Of a DNA stretch of 64,000 nt, positions 19,878 to 30,081 are shown one piece after another. Source of the DNA: Bacteroidota bacterium (GTDB lineage Bacteria > Bacteroidota > Bacteroidia > AKYH767-A > OLB10). Position numbers and translations under genes: made by a program. Location: contig JADJOH010000002.1 in the NCBI GenBank assembly GCA_016713925.1, forward strand, positions 1,310,856 to 1,374,855. Direction: 5' to 3'. The notes below the pieces were generated by a model that saw only the letters and a list, made by a program, of their open reading frames with translations, was not told the origin of the DNA and did no database searches. Each line of letters starts with the position of its first letter. Within the stretch, counting starts at the first letter, position 1.

Positions 19878-21020
19878 TTAATACTTCACCACTTTACTGC
19901 TGAACGTTTCATCTCCTGCCTGAATCTGAATGATATAATTACCTTGCGCAAAATGGCTGCTATTGATTTCAATTTTATCATCATCCTGCTTTCCTGAGTA
20001 CTCTGCATTAAAAACTATTTTGCCCGCAGCATCCTGAATACTCAGGTTCATTTTGCCCTTCAGGTTCCCGGGAAGAAATATGTTTATTTGTTCCTTTACC
20101 GGATTGGGATAAATGGTGAGTATATTGCTTGTGGAAATATCCCCTAATGCTAATGGAGTACCGACATTGCAGCCGGCTAAGTCATTATAAGTGGGGTTTG
20201 GGACCGGCATAGCGAGGGGAGTACCTAGTGAAGCGCTATTTCCTGAAAGCAACACCGGAACGAGTGTGTTGGGAAAATTGGGATGACCGGCACCAAAAGC
20301 AACGTATAGTGTGCTGTTGAGTAATAACATTCCATAGCTATTGCTAGAAACGAAATTAGCAGAAAACTTTCTCACGACTTGCCCTGAAGGCGAAACAATA
20401 AGCAGCGAGTCTGTAATTACTGTACCGGGGGTTGAAGGTCCTGTAAAAAACCATACATTTCCGCTATTGTCTACTTCAATATCTGCTACTGATATCCTCC
20501 GGTTAGGTCCTAATAAATAAACAGGCGACATGCCGTTGCTGAAATACCTTACGATTCCTAATGAAACATTATTAGAATCATACCAACTATAGTATAAGAA
20601 ATTTCCATTGCCTCCGCAGTTATTTATTCTATTGGGCAAGGTGCTGAATGAGGAGGAATTCCATGAACCAAAATCATAGTAACGCGGTTCCCGTAAAAAT
20701 TTTGAAGAATAAAAAGTAGGGCTGAACGATATCCCATCCAGATTATTACAATAGGCCAGACTGGGATCTCCCGATGTGGTCACAACACCTGCATTCAATA
20801 CAACCACCGCTCCCCCGCTAATGGTCAGCTCATCTACAGTACCCGTGGAGGATCCGGCAGTGCCCCAAAAAACATTTGGAAAGCAAGGGATCCCAAGAGC
20901 GGAATTTTTTACACCTATTTCCTGACCGGTTCCGTTGAGCGGTTTCGGAACTGAGACTTGCTGACTATTTACGTTTATAGAAATAAGTGATAGTAGGAGT
21001 AGGGCTATTTGAGTTTTCAT
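19878..21020 (-). CDS. Secreted protein with T9SS type A tail
   Basis: A 380-residue exported protein with signal peptide MKTQIALLLLSLISINVNSQ. The body has propeller-like segments (YDSNNVSLGIVRYFSNGMSPVYLLG, DIEVDNSGNVWFFTG). The last ~80 residues (LTIYPNPVKEQINIFLPGNLKGKMNLSIQD...GNYIIQIQAGDETFSSKVVKY) are a type A T9SS domain. A near-consensus -7 element TACCTTTA precedes it on the minus strand near 21036-21043. It is convergent with the first peptide cluster; no functional link can be shown. Confidence 0.82.
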   Translation of the reverse strand: MKTQIALLLLSLISINVNSQQVSVPKPLNGTGQEIGVKNSALGIPCFPNVFWGTAGSSTGTVDELTISGGAVVVLNAGVVTTSGDPSLAYCNNLDGISFSPTFYSSKFLREPRYYDFGSWNSSSFSTLPNRINNCGGNGNFLYYSWYDSNNVSLGIVRYFSNGMSPVYLLGPNRRISVADIEVDNSGNVWFFTGPSTPGTVITDSLLIVSPSGQVVRKFSANFVSSNSYGMLLLNSTLYVAFGAGHPNFPNTLVPVLLSGNSASLGTPLAMPVPNPTYNDLAGCNVGTPLALGDISTSNILTIYPNPVKEQINIFLPGNLKGKMNLSIQDAAGKIVFNAEYSGKQDDDKIEINSSHFAQGNYIIQIQAGDETFSSKVVKY

Positions 21021-21823
21021 AGGATGATTTAGAAGTTGCTAAAGGTAAATAAATCAGATAAAATTATCACTGTTTATATTTATCCCATTCTTATGATAAC
21101 ATTACTGTTACAAAGATCTGGATCAAATTAAAAAGAAAATCCATGTGCATAGTTATAAATCGGTTTAAGATCCAGGATAAAAAGGGAGTAGTACCCTTCT
21201 ACACTGAACCAGCATACAAGTCATAATTTTCATCTGAGAACAATAAGAGGCAGTGCAGAAAAAAGTCCTCCGTGTTTCTCCCGTGGACTCTTGGTGCCCC
21301 TGTGCCTGCCTACCGAAGCCTGCTCCTTCACTAAAGTTTTGGAGCACAAAGTACGCCGTCGCTAAAGCTTTGGCGCACAGTTAGCGAAAGTGGGGTAAAA
21401 AAGGAAAATTCCTTCGAGGAGGACAAACTCTATTCACCTGACTTTTCAATTACCATTTTTCGGCTTCTAATTTTTTCAAACAGAAATTATCGCTAGGCTT
21501 CGCGATTAAAGGTGTCTCGCAGAGTCGCTGAGCCGCAGAGAAAAGGAGGCGCAGAAGCAAACTAAAAATAATTTTAATACATAGCCCATCTTCAAACCTG
21601 TCTCCCGCCAGGAAGATCATTTCATTTTCAAATCGCGAGGCTTCGCGATCAAATCAAAATTTTATTTTTTTCGACGAAACACTTTCTACTTCAGTAACTC
21701 CCGTATTTCACTTTTTAAGGTTCAAAACCGCAAAAACTCGCATTTATTAAGGGGTATGCATTATTTCTGACACTAAAAAGGGTTGCCCTTCACAAGACAA
21801 CCCTTTCTAATGACTAAACTTTT
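21021..21823. other. Long intergenic region with GC-rich repeats and hairpins
   Basis: No gene is supported. The stretch holds a repeat CCGTCGCTAAAGCTTTGGCGCAC...GTTAGCG (about 21348-21383) that matches, inverted, the tandem repeat at 37.9-38.1 kb; a CGCAGAG-rich segment near 21517-21557; and a perfect hairpin ATCGCGA-GGCT-TCGCGAT at about 21633-21650 with a degenerate copy near 21490-21508. It looks like a place where dispersed non-coding repeats accumulate. Confidence 0.55.
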
Positions 21824-23941
21824 CTACCGGGCAATTACAAAAGGCATGCTGAATTCATTGTTTTTATCCAGGACCATGAGCAAATACACACCCTCTGCTT
21901 CCCTACTTAAATCCAATAGCTGTTGTTTTGACTCCGGAACACGTCGGAACACTTCTTTACCCTGATTATCCATTACAAGAATTAACGCGGCTTGATCCTT
22001 CATTGTCAATTGAAAAACACCTGTTCCCGGATTCGGGTAGAGATGAATTCCGGCGCTGTTGATTTCACCAATTCCGGAACAAGGATCGACCGTAATCACA
22101 GAAGTATCTCTTCCTATACAACCTGCGGTATCGGTATAAGCATAAATCACATTTTTATTTCCGACACCTGCTACGGCAGGGTCAAAAGTATTTCCTGTTA
22201 CACCGGGACCGGAATAGGTTCCGCCTGCAGGGGTTCCGGGCGTTAGTGTAATGGGGGATGCTGTCACGCATACCAATGATTGTGTTTCCACATAAGACAC
22301 TCCCTGCGGATTCATCACAATATTGATCGTGTCTACGGCAGTGCATCCATTGACATCGGTTACCAGCACTGAATACGTTCCCCCTGTCATCACCTGAATC
22401 GTTTGTGTTGTGGCTCCTGTATTCCAGATATAGGTACTCCCATTATTCCCGGCATAAATATTAACCAGGCTCTCACAAATATTCAAATCAAACCCAAGGA
22501 AGAGCGATGGTAAAGTAAACACCGTAGCTGTAATGGTATCTGCGGCTGTACAACCAAAGCCATTGGTAACTGTCACGGAATACAATCCGGATTGTGTTAC
22601 CGTGATCGTTTGTGTTACTTCAGTTGTATTCCAGAGATAGGTACTCCCCGGATTCTGAGCGTCCAGTGTAATCGCTAAACCTCCACAAATTGAAACGGAA
22701 TCATTCCCTAAGGATACAACAGGGTTCGGATTAATCGTAACATCAATGGTATCTCCTCCTGAGCAACCGGCGGCATCGGTCACCACAACATTGTAGGTAC
22801 CGGTAGTGGTGACTGTAATCTGCGAGGTTGTAGACGCATTGCTCCAGGTATAGGTGGTATAGCTGCCGGGTAAACTTAAAACGGTGCTGCCGCAAGCCGT
22901 TACATCACTTCCCAGGCTGATAGGTAATACAGCAGGGCATACAGATATATTCTGACACTTTGTGTTCACCCCGCCGCAGGTATCTGTCACGGTAAGGCAA
23001 ACAGTGTATAAACCAAATGTTGAATAAGTATGAGAAGGATTCTGGCTATTATCCAGTGGTGAGCCGTCTCCAAAATCCCATGACCAGCTAACGGCATTCT
23101 GAGAACCATCGCTGAAATCTACTGTAGGATAGTTGATCGTATAGTTATAAGCCGCCAGTGCAGGTGCCGGGCAGATGATGACGGTGGTACAAACAGTATC
23201 GCTTACGCAAGCTCCGGTGATATAACTGCAAACAGTATAATTACCGGGAGAGGGGAAAGTATGTGTAGGATTATAGGCGGTATCTAACGGCGATCCATCA
23301 CCGTAATCCCAGACAGAAGTAGCTCCTGAGCTGGCTCCGTTGGTAAAGGAATAAATGGTACCACCCTGCCAGGTGGCATATACATTGATGCTATAGGTAG
23401 TGTCATAGTATAAAAACACCCTGCTGATACTTCCTGCAGCTTCTGTCCAGAGATCCTGAGGGCTGGTTGTAGACAAAGAGAACTGCATTCCCAACCGTTG
23501 AATGGTAACCGGGAAACCGTTAATATCAGAAGTGGAGGGTGATGTGGCATAGGAGTTCACATCACTTCCGGAGGTATTCTTTCGTACACCCAACACCCCG
23601 ATTATATCTCCGGGAGCCACTTCAATATTCAATGCCTGTATCCCGGTATCCGGATTATTTTGGGTCAGATACAGCACCGTAAAATTATTGGTCACTGTAC
23701 TGTAAAGCGGAGGGGCGGAGTCGAGTTTGACAATGGCAATACTTTGATCTCCCGTTGCGGCATCAAAGGGCACCTGGGCACCGGTAATAGTAAAACAGGT
23801 GGGAGAAGTAAACCAATATCCGCGTACACTACCGGAAAATGTAGTGTTTTGAGCCGGTAATGGCATCTGAATGGTGTTTTGTGCAAGAACAAACATACAG
23901 CTGCCTATCAGAATCAATAAGCTGAGTATACTTTTTTTCAT
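21824..23941 (-). CDS. Secreted PKD/Ig-like protein with T9SS type A tail (paralogue 1)
   Basis: The ATG at 23941 opens into signal peptide MKKSILSLLILIGSCMFVLAQ; the longer frame from 23974 would begin inside a TATGTTTG -7 element (23968-23975, minus), so the shorter start is chosen (705 residues). It has an N-terminal module with VRGYWFTSPTCFTITG, two PKD domains (VWDYGDGSPLDTAYNPTHTF and WSWDFGDGSPLDNSQNPSHT), several Ig-like repeats (YTWSNASTTSQITVTTTGTY, YLWNTTEVTQTITVTQSG) and a tail beginning IHLYPNPGTGVFQL. It is a close paralogue of the protein at 30.1-32.2 kb. Likely a surface adhesin; ligand unknown. Confidence 0.87.
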   Translation of the reverse strand: MKKSILSLLILIGSCMFVLAQNTIQMPLPAQNTTFSGSVRGYWFTSPTCFTITGAQVPFDAATGDQSIAIVKLDSAPPLYSTVTNNFTVLYLTQNNPDTGIQALNIEVAPGDIIGVLGVRKNTSGSDVNSYATSPSTSDINGFPVTIQRLGMQFSLSTTSPQDLWTEAAGSISRVFLYYDTTYSINVYATWQGGTIYSFTNGASSGATSVWDYGDGSPLDTAYNPTHTFPSPGNYTVCSYITGACVSDTVCTTVIICPAPALAAYNYTINYPTVDFSDGSQNAVSWSWDFGDGSPLDNSQNPSHTYSTFGLYTVCLTVTDTCGGVNTKCQNISVCPAVLPISLGSDVTACGSTVLSLPGSYTTYTWSNASTTSQITVTTTGTYNVVVTDAAGCSGGDTIDVTINPNPVVSLGNDSVSICGGLAITLDAQNPGSTYLWNTTEVTQTITVTQSGLYSVTVTNGFGCTAADTITATVFTLPSLFLGFDLNICESLVNIYAGNNGSTYIWNTGATTQTIQVMTGGTYSVLVTDVNGCTAVDTINIVMNPQGVSYVETQSLVCVTASPITLTPGTPAGGTYSGPGVTGNTFDPAVAGVGNKNVIYAYTDTAGCIGRDTSVITVDPCSGIGEINSAGIHLYPNPGTGVFQLTMKDQAALILVMDNQGKEVFRRVPESKQQLLDLSREAEGVYLLMVLDKNNEFSMPFVIAR

Positions 23942-23967
23942 GGGAGTTAAGTTTCTAGGTTGAATAA

Positions 23968-23975
23968 CAAACATA
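23968..23975 (-). promoter_or_regulatory. -7 promoter element for PKD paralogue 1
   Basis: Minus-strand TATGTTTG matches TAnnTTTG and lies 27 bases upstream of the chosen start at 23941. The upstream TTTG box was not clear. Confidence 0.5.
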
Positions 23976-24176
23976 GTAAAAATTCGAATTGAATGAAATG
24001 AAATGTTAATTTAATAAATATTCCCTCATAAAAAGGCAAAAACGCGCAGATTTTCGGAATAGATTCCCGTTCTTTTACTTATTCTTGAAAGGCTGGAAAA
24101 AATGAAGTACAGTTCCGCTATAGAACAAGTAGAGACTGATATTTCATTAGGTTAAATATGATGTTATGAATTGTCA

Positions 24177-26207
24177 TTAGTTTAGCAATCTAAACACCTT
24201 CTTTTCATTCCCGAACAATACAACCAACAGATAACTTCCTTGTGGTAGTAAGGAGAGGTCAATATTTGCATAACCATCCGCGGAAGTGCTACCATCACTT
24301 AATCGGCGTCCGTTCATATCCAGAATGCTGTAGTTCACCGTTGATAAACCTGCACATACCAGGGTATATTTTCCGGTTATCACCGGTACAAGGGTACATG
24401 AAATGCTATTTGATCGATTTAAAACCACTGCGATATTCGATAGCTCAGGAGTACCATTATAATCCACCTGCCGCAATTGATAATAATTTAAACCCGGCAA
24501 TGGGGATATATCTATAAATTCGTACGCTATCGGCGCTGTTGTAGTTCCATTTCCATTTACTTTTCCAATCAAGGTAAAATTATCCGCTTCGCTACTCCTC
24601 CATATTTCAAAATAATCATTATCACTTTCTGAAGCTGTATTCCAATTCAACTGTATTCCCGACTTCTCCTGTCTGCCGAAGAAATTCACAAGGTCTACCG
24701 GCAGTGGGCTCAGTGAAATTCCAAACTTTGTAAAAAAGGTATTATCTACTGACGAAGGGGCGGTCAGATTTGCTATACCTGATCCCGGATCAAAATCAAC
24801 TGTGGCTGCACTAAAGGCATTACCGTTAAAGATGCCTGAATAATACAGATACCCGGTTTTTACCGCCATACTCGATTTATATCCTGCCACGCTGCAATAG
24901 CAAGTATGACCGAAAACACCGGCCCATAGATAATTTCCATTCCAATCATATCTGCCCAGCACGTTATAATAAGGAGGAGGAAGTCCACCGGGAATAGTAA
25001 GGGCGGCGACACCTGCACCGGGATCCATATCGATAGCCGCTCCATTAATATTTCCATAACTTCCCGAGATAAAAAAAGTATTGTAAGCATCGATGACAAT
25101 GTCGAGATTGGCTGTATTCAATGGAAGACCTTTTACCCAAATAAAGTTCCCTGCTCCATCGTAACGGAGCACGAAAGAATTTGCGGTTATGCCAGACGTT
25201 AGTGTGTTAATCCCCACTCCTGCATTGAAATCTACTGTCGCATTAAAAATTCCTGTTAGAAAAACATCTCCTCCTCCTGCAACTGCAAGAGCGGTGCAGA
25301 GATCAATCCACGTCCCTCCGGCACTCCGTGACCACCCGTAATTTCCGGCCGGATCATACTTCGCGAAAAACATATCCTTGTTCCCATTCGACACCAGATT
25401 CATTACCCCGGCTCCCGGATCAAAATCTGCAGTACCATTAAAAGACCCGGCAATAAAAATATTTCCACTCCCGTCCAACGCTATGTCACGAATATCGTCA
25501 TCGTTAAATCCTCCCATTTGCTTCACCCATTGAAAAATCCCTGCCCCATCATATTTCAATAAAAACATATCTGTTCCTCCCGATGAAGTCCGGGAAATGA
25601 TACCCGGACCCGGATCAAAATCGACTGTTCCCGTAAAATTTCCGGCGACATACACATTTCCTGCCGGATCTGTCACCACCTCATTGCCTCTGTCATCAGT
25701 GGTACCACCCATTGTATTCGCCCAAATAAAATTCCCATTGCCATCCAGTTTTACCAGGTACATATCCGTACTTCCTGCAGCCGAACTCACTGAGAACACA
25801 CCGGGACCCGGATTAAAATCTGTAGTTCCGGAATAAAAACCGGTGATGTAAATATTGCCTGAGATATCCATAGCAATACTATTATTCCCGTAGGAAGCTG
25901 CAATAGCAATATTCTTTACCCATAAAAAATTCCCAAGGGCATCGTACTTCGCCACATAGGCATTGCAACCGTAGGGGACGGGTGTTACTGAACAAACGGC
26001 AGGTCCCGGATCGAAATCAACAGTGCCAAAAAACACCCCGGTAATATATACATTCCCTGCAGCATCTACAACAGCACCTCGCTGAATAGACTCTACATTA
26101 CCAAGTGTGGTTTTTGCCCAATTGTACACCGGCATCTGTGCCTGCACGGCTGTCCATATCAAGAACAACCCTACTACCATTACTTTAACTCTTATAGAAT
26201 ACTTCAT
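24177..26207 (-). CDS. Secreted DFDPG-repeat propeller protein with T9SS type A tail
   Basis: A 676-residue exported protein, signal peptide MKYSIRVKVMVVGLFLIWTAVQAQ. About seven repeats of roughly 60 residues carry 'D.AGN.Y..G.F.GTVDFDPGPG........D.F..KYD..GNF.WVK', an SBBP-like propeller with acidic DFDPG loops that could bind Ca2+ (inference). A domain with LPVDLVNFFGRQEKSGIQLNWNTASESDNDYFEIW precedes a C-terminal sorting domain lacking a clear YPNP but ending GSYLLVVLFGNEKKVFRLLN. It starts 21 bp after the next upstream gene ends, so both are probably one operon. A second member lies at 61.5 kb. Confidence 0.85.
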   Translation of the reverse strand: MKYSIRVKVMVVGLFLIWTAVQAQMPVYNWAKTTLGNVESIQRGAVVDAAGNVYITGVFFGTVDFDPGPAVCSVTPVPYGCNAYVAKYDALGNFLWVKNIAIAASYGNNSIAMDISGNIYITGFYSGTTDFNPGPGVFSVSSAAGSTDMYLVKLDGNGNFIWANTMGGTTDDRGNEVVTDPAGNVYVAGNFTGTVDFDPGPGIISRTSSGGTDMFLLKYDGAGIFQWVKQMGGFNDDDIRDIALDGSGNIFIAGSFNGTADFDPGAGVMNLVSNGNKDMFFAKYDPAGNYGWSRSAGGTWIDLCTALAVAGGGDVFLTGIFNATVDFNAGVGINTLTSGITANSFVLRYDGAGNFIWVKGLPLNTANLDIVIDAYNTFFISGSYGNINGAAIDMDPGAGVAALTIPGGLPPPYYNVLGRYDWNGNYLWAGVFGHTCYCSVAGYKSSMAVKTGYLYYSGIFNGNAFSAATVDFDPGSGIANLTAPSSVDNTFFTKFGISLSPLPVDLVNFFGRQEKSGIQLNWNTASESDNDYFEIWRSSEADNFTLIGKVNGNGTTTAPIAYEFIDISPLPGLNYYQLRQVDYNGTPELSNIAVVLNRSNSISCTLVPVITGKYTLVCAGLSTVNYSILDMNGRRLSDGSTSADGYANIDLSLLPQGSYLLVVLFGNEKKVFRLLN

Positions 26208-26228
26208 TGTTTGTTTTTCTAAACCATA

Positions 26229-27596
26229 CTATTGAATTGCAAGGCGAATCACTTTACAAGTATTTCCTTTTCTGAGTTCAAGCAAGTACGTTCCCGCTGC
26301 CACCTCTCCCCCATCAAACTGTATTTGATAATCACCGGGAGGCAATTCCTGTTTTGAAAGAATGACAGATAGCGTTTTTCCGGTGATATCCTTCAACGTG
26401 AGTTCCACTTTCTCCGATTGGTTTTGTTGGAATGAAATTGTTGTCGTCGAAGAAAAAGGATTCGGATAATTTAGCAGGTAGTTACTTTCGCTCAAAAGGC
26501 TTTCATTGATTCCCACTAACGGTTCATCCCATTGAGCGATATGTCCGGTGCTGGTAGAACCTGCGGTAGTAAATATACCCCCTGCGATGAGTTGCGTTCC
26601 ATACACACATAGTGTTTGTACACCAAATGCGTTTGCCCCGCCATAATACATTCCTCCACCCATGCTGCTCCATGTTGTTCCATCCCATTTCGCCACGCCA
26701 TTTACGGTTTGACCATTAGCAGTAGTGAACAAACCACCGGCTATCAGATTTCCATTGTAGGCTTTCAGTGCAAAAACATATTGGTAAAATGTTCCGGAAA
26801 CACCTCCACCCAATGCTGACCAGTTAGTGCCATCCCAGGCGGCAATATTATTTACCGGTACACTGCCTGCACTCAGGAACAAGCCACCGGCAATAAGTTT
26901 CCCGTTATATTCTGTCAGTGAATAAACAATATTAGAGATTCCACCACCTACTGCTGACCACGTGGTGCCATCCCACTTTGCAATATGATTGGCAGTTGTA
27001 CCTCCTGCAGAAGTAAAAAATCCGCCGGCATACAATTCACCATTATACACCTGCAAGGCCATCACCTGTCCTTGAGATCCTCCCATTCCGGTGCCCAGAT
27101 TAAACCAGTTGTTTCCATCCCAACCCACAATATAATTGGCAGGGAATCCATCTGCATCCGTAAAATAACCACCGATAATTAAATCGCCATTGTAAACTAC
27201 CAGTGAGGTCACCGTTCCTCCCATGTCACCGTTTACATCGGACCAGTTCACGCCATTCCACTTAGCCAGAAAATTCACGTTCGTAGTTCCGGCCATTGTA
27301 AATTGTCCACCTACATACAGCTTATTGTTGTACTGAACGATCGCATCTACTTCGGCATTTAATCCTCCTCCCAGGGCGGACCATGTACCTCCATCCCATT
27401 TAGCAATATGATTTGCAGAAACGCCTCCGGCCGCGGTAAATTTTCCACCAACAACGAAATCACCATTGTATATACCGGAGGAAAAGACCCAGTCAGAAGT
27501 GCCACCATTGAGCGTATTCCATTGCTGCCCTTCGGCTATAGTGGTCGTTATACACAACAGGGTAGCGAAGAGGAATCTATTCATTTTATTTTTCAT
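26229..27596 (-). CDS. Secreted repeat (propeller) protein with T9SS type A tail
   Basis: A 455-residue protein with signal peptide MKNKMNRFLFATLLCITTTIAEG (an internal ATG at codon 5 is also possible). Repeats of about 50 residues follow the pattern 'IAKWDGTTWSALGGG....V..L..YNG.L.AGG.FT.AGG....'. The C-terminus from LLNYPNPFSSTTTISF to GTYLLELRKGNTCKVIRLAIQ is a type A T9SS domain. It is the probable first gene of an operon with the DFDPG protein downstream. Surface-exposed, function unknown. Confidence 0.84.
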   Translation of the reverse strand: MKNKMNRFLFATLLCITTTIAEGQQWNTLNGGTSDWVFSSGIYNGDFVVGGKFTAAGGVSANHIAKWDGGTWSALGGGLNAEVDAIVQYNNKLYVGGQFTMAGTTNVNFLAKWNGVNWSDVNGDMGGTVTSLVVYNGDLIIGGYFTDADGFPANYIVGWDGNNWFNLGTGMGGSQGQVMALQVYNGELYAGGFFTSAGGTTANHIAKWDGTTWSAVGGGISNIVYSLTEYNGKLIAGGLFLSAGSVPVNNIAAWDGTNWSALGGGVSGTFYQYVFALKAYNGNLIAGGLFTTANGQTVNGVAKWDGTTWSSMGGGMYYGGANAFGVQTLCVYGTQLIAGGIFTTAGSTSTGHIAQWDEPLVGINESLLSESNYLLNYPNPFSSTTTISFQQNQSEKVELTLKDITGKTLSVILSKQELPPGDYQIQFDGGEVAAGTYLLELRKGNTCKVIRLAIQ

Positions 27597-27717
27597 GATC
27601 TTCTATTAAATGAATAATTCCAAAATTTAATTATTGTACTGATTCCCTCTCAAAGTACTTGTTGCAGAAGATAAAGAACTACTCATTTATCTCCTGCAAC
27701 AGCCTTTGAAATCAGGA

Positions 27718-29214
27718 CTATCTTATTACCATTAGCTTTACTGTTTCACGATAATCGTCTGCTTCCGCACTCACGATATATGTTCCCGCTGCCAGACCTG
27801 AAATGTCCACCACATGTTTTATTTCATTTTCCCCGTTCGTTTGCATTTCAGTAATCACTCTGCCTGTCAGGTCTACAAGGCGAATAGTAACGGGTTTGGT
27901 TTCGTTCTGAATAAAGTAAACATTGACAGTAGATTCTGCTGAAGGATTAGGATAAACGTTAAGTCTTCCGGCAGAGCTTTGCTGCATTTCTTCACCATTC
28001 AAGCGGGGAGGAAGATCGGTCCAGATATCCACTTTATTTGAATAAATAGAATATTGCGGATAGGAGCTCCAGACTTCAGCACCTCCGGCAAAAAGCGCTT
28101 TATTACCATATGAAATCGCGGCTATACCGAAACGGGGTTGAGCCAGATATTCCACCGACCAGGTACCGGATGCAATGTCCAATACTTCGACTCTATCCGT
28201 GCCTGTATTGCCCCAAACCACTGTTCCGCCTGCGAACATCACCCGTTGCGGTGTTTGTGCAACAGTCATATTCATTCTTGGAGAGGAGATGGTAATAAAA
28301 CTCCAGGTGTTCGTAGAAGCATCATATACTTCCACCCTGTTTGTCAGTGCGCCACTATTGGCAGTTGTTCCACCGGCAAAATAAACCTTATTCCCTACGG
28401 TTGCTGAAGCCATACCATATTTCGGTTGCGACATATTTACTACAGACCATATATTGGTAGCTGCATCGTATATATCTACACTTTTCTGATAAACGCCATT
28501 TGGATTTCTCCCCCCTGCAAACAACACTTTTGTACCAACAACTCCAACTGTGATCAGCTCCCTCTTCGAACTGAGTAGAGCTGTACTCCAAAGACCTGTT
28601 GCGTCATCATAGATGTCTACTTTATTACTTGCAGAATAAACTCCATTGACAATACTTCCCGATTCTCCTCCTGCGAAAATGACTTTACTACCAATAATAG
28701 CCACGGCCATATTGTTTCGTGCTTGTGATAGCGCAGTAGTGGTACGAACTCCGGTGTTGACATCAAAAATATCTACCCTGTTTGAATAGGCTAATACCTG
28801 ACGTCCGCCTGCAAACAATACCTTATTCCCTACCGCTGCGGTAGCTCCAACACTTCTTGCCTGTGAAAGGTTGGCGGTGGACCATACATTCGTCGCACTA
28901 TTATAGATGTCGATATTTTTATACATTACCTGATTCCAAACGGTAATAAATCCTCCACCGGCGAAATACGCTTTCCCTCCGTTAGCGACCGCTTTAATTC
29001 CGGTACGTGCGGGTAAGAAGGTTTTGCTGGACCAAAGCCCGGTAGTGAAGTCGTATATTTCATACTTTGCATTAGAGGCGAAGATGGCTTTAGTGCCTAC
29101 TTGTTGCGGTACCAGATTGAAAGCGGGAGCAGATAAAGAATCGAGCGTCCATTGTGCATTAGCGGAGAATATCCCGGCAAAAACTATGATTAATAGTATG
29201 AATAATTTTTTCAT
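27718..29214 (-). CDS. Secreted Kelch-repeat protein with T9SS type A tail
   Basis: A 498-residue exported protein, signal peptide MKKLFILLIIVFAGIFSANAQ. Seven Kelch-like blades of about 50 residues: 'KV.FAGG......S..VDIYD..TG.WST..LS..R......VG'. The C-terminal ~80 residues (LNVYPNPSAESTVNVYF...GTYIVSAEADDYRETVKLMVIR) form a type A T9SS domain. Beta-propeller fold predicted, no catalytic motif recognised. The gene stands between the propeller operon and a short His-rich exported protein, all on the minus strand. Confidence 0.86.
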   Translation of the reverse strand: MKKLFILLIIVFAGIFSANAQWTLDSLSAPAFNLVPQQVGTKAIFASNAKYEIYDFTTGLWSSKTFLPARTGIKAVANGGKAYFAGGGFITVWNQVMYKNIDIYNSATNVWSTANLSQARSVGATAAVGNKVLFAGGRQVLAYSNRVDIFDVNTGVRTTTALSQARNNMAVAIIGSKVIFAGGESGSIVNGVYSASNKVDIYDDATGLWSTALLSSKRELITVGVVGTKVLFAGGRNPNGVYQKSVDIYDAATNIWSVVNMSQPKYGMASATVGNKVYFAGGTTANSGALTNRVEVYDASTNTWSFITISSPRMNMTVAQTPQRVMFAGGTVVWGNTGTDRVEVLDIASGTWSVEYLAQPRFGIAAISYGNKALFAGGAEVWSSYPQYSIYSNKVDIWTDLPPRLNGEEMQQSSAGRLNVYPNPSAESTVNVYFIQNETKPVTIRLVDLTGRVITEMQTNGENEIKHVVDISGLAAGTYIVSAEADDYRETVKLMVIR

Positions 29215-29364
29215 GATTTCTGTTTTACTTTGAAGGTTGTTAATGAATGAAGTGTAACTACTGCTTCACCATCAGCAATACGCGCTAGCAGCTTCCGCAG
29301 AATTTTTAAATTAATGAAAGGGAGAGGCGCATCAAAAATTGATGCATGTGCCATGAATAAAAAT

Positions 29365-29745
29365 CTACACCAATTGTGGAGGCTGCCAGATATCCAAAAT
29401 ACGCTCTTCCGGCTGTTGGATGTAGTCAAATACAAACAACTCAGAACAATAAAAAGTAAATGAACTTACTCCTGAAACTTGTTGAATAAAAGAGGTGCTA
29501 TGAGCGATAAGCTGATGATGAGATTGAAAAGGAAGTTGATCATGCTTCTTCCCATGTTGAGGGGTAGTGGCGTGATTCCTTCCGTAATAATGTTCAATAA
29601 GAAAATTCGCAAATGAAATGTCGGAACATACCCTTTGATGTTCGGCATAGTGATCGAACAATTGGGGCAACTTCATCACTTCCTCCATATTTATGGAAGA
29701 TCCGAAGATAGACATCGTCATCAGATATGCCCACAATTTTCTCAT
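29365..29745 (-). CDS. Small exported His-rich protein of unknown function
   Basis: A 126-residue protein with a short hydrophobic N-terminus (MRKLWAYLMTMSIFGSSINM), then EVMKLPQLFDHYAEHQR, SFANFLIEHYYGRNH and KKHDQLPFQSHHQLIAHST. This pattern (a short hydrophobic segment, 'LP.L..H..EH', 'HYYG', 'H..LPF.SHH') resembles small uncharacterised Bacteroidota proteins often found beside heavy-metal efflux genes; the resemblance is from memory. No efflux genes are nearby here. A TATATTTG-like -7 element lies at 29750-29757 on the minus strand, so close that the mRNA would be nearly leaderless, or the true start is further in. Confidence 0.6.
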   Translation of the reverse strand: MRKLWAYLMTMSIFGSSINMEEVMKLPQLFDHYAEHQRVCSDISFANFLIEHYYGRNHATTPQHGKKHDQLPFQSHHQLIAHSTSFIQQVSGVSSFTFYCSELFVFDYIQQPEERILDIWQPPQLV

Positions 29746-30081
29746 ATTACAAATATACCCTCATCTCTCATTTTTACCAATGATACTCATCATATATACT
29801 ACTAATGCTATACTATTAGTACTAATTCACCGTTCGGAAACATGGTGCTGATTTCAACTTACTTTTGATTTCATTAGAATACCTGCGAATTAACGTTTCT
29901 TTCTCTTCAATTAAAAATTCATCTTACTGAACAAGGCGATTTAGTGGTTCATTGGGCCAAGGAATAGCTCGACCCGGATTTGACCAATAACATAGAAATT
30001 GGGATTTCAACGAAAAAGGCCATCGTTTTGACGACAGCCTTTTCACAATAATTTATAATAATTCAACTTCCGTTTTGGGGG
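29746..30081. other. Intergenic region
   Basis: AT-rich, no gene seen. Near 30014-30048 a short AAAAGGC...GACGACAGCCTTTT segment could form a weak terminator for the downstream minus-strand PKD gene. Confidence 0.4.
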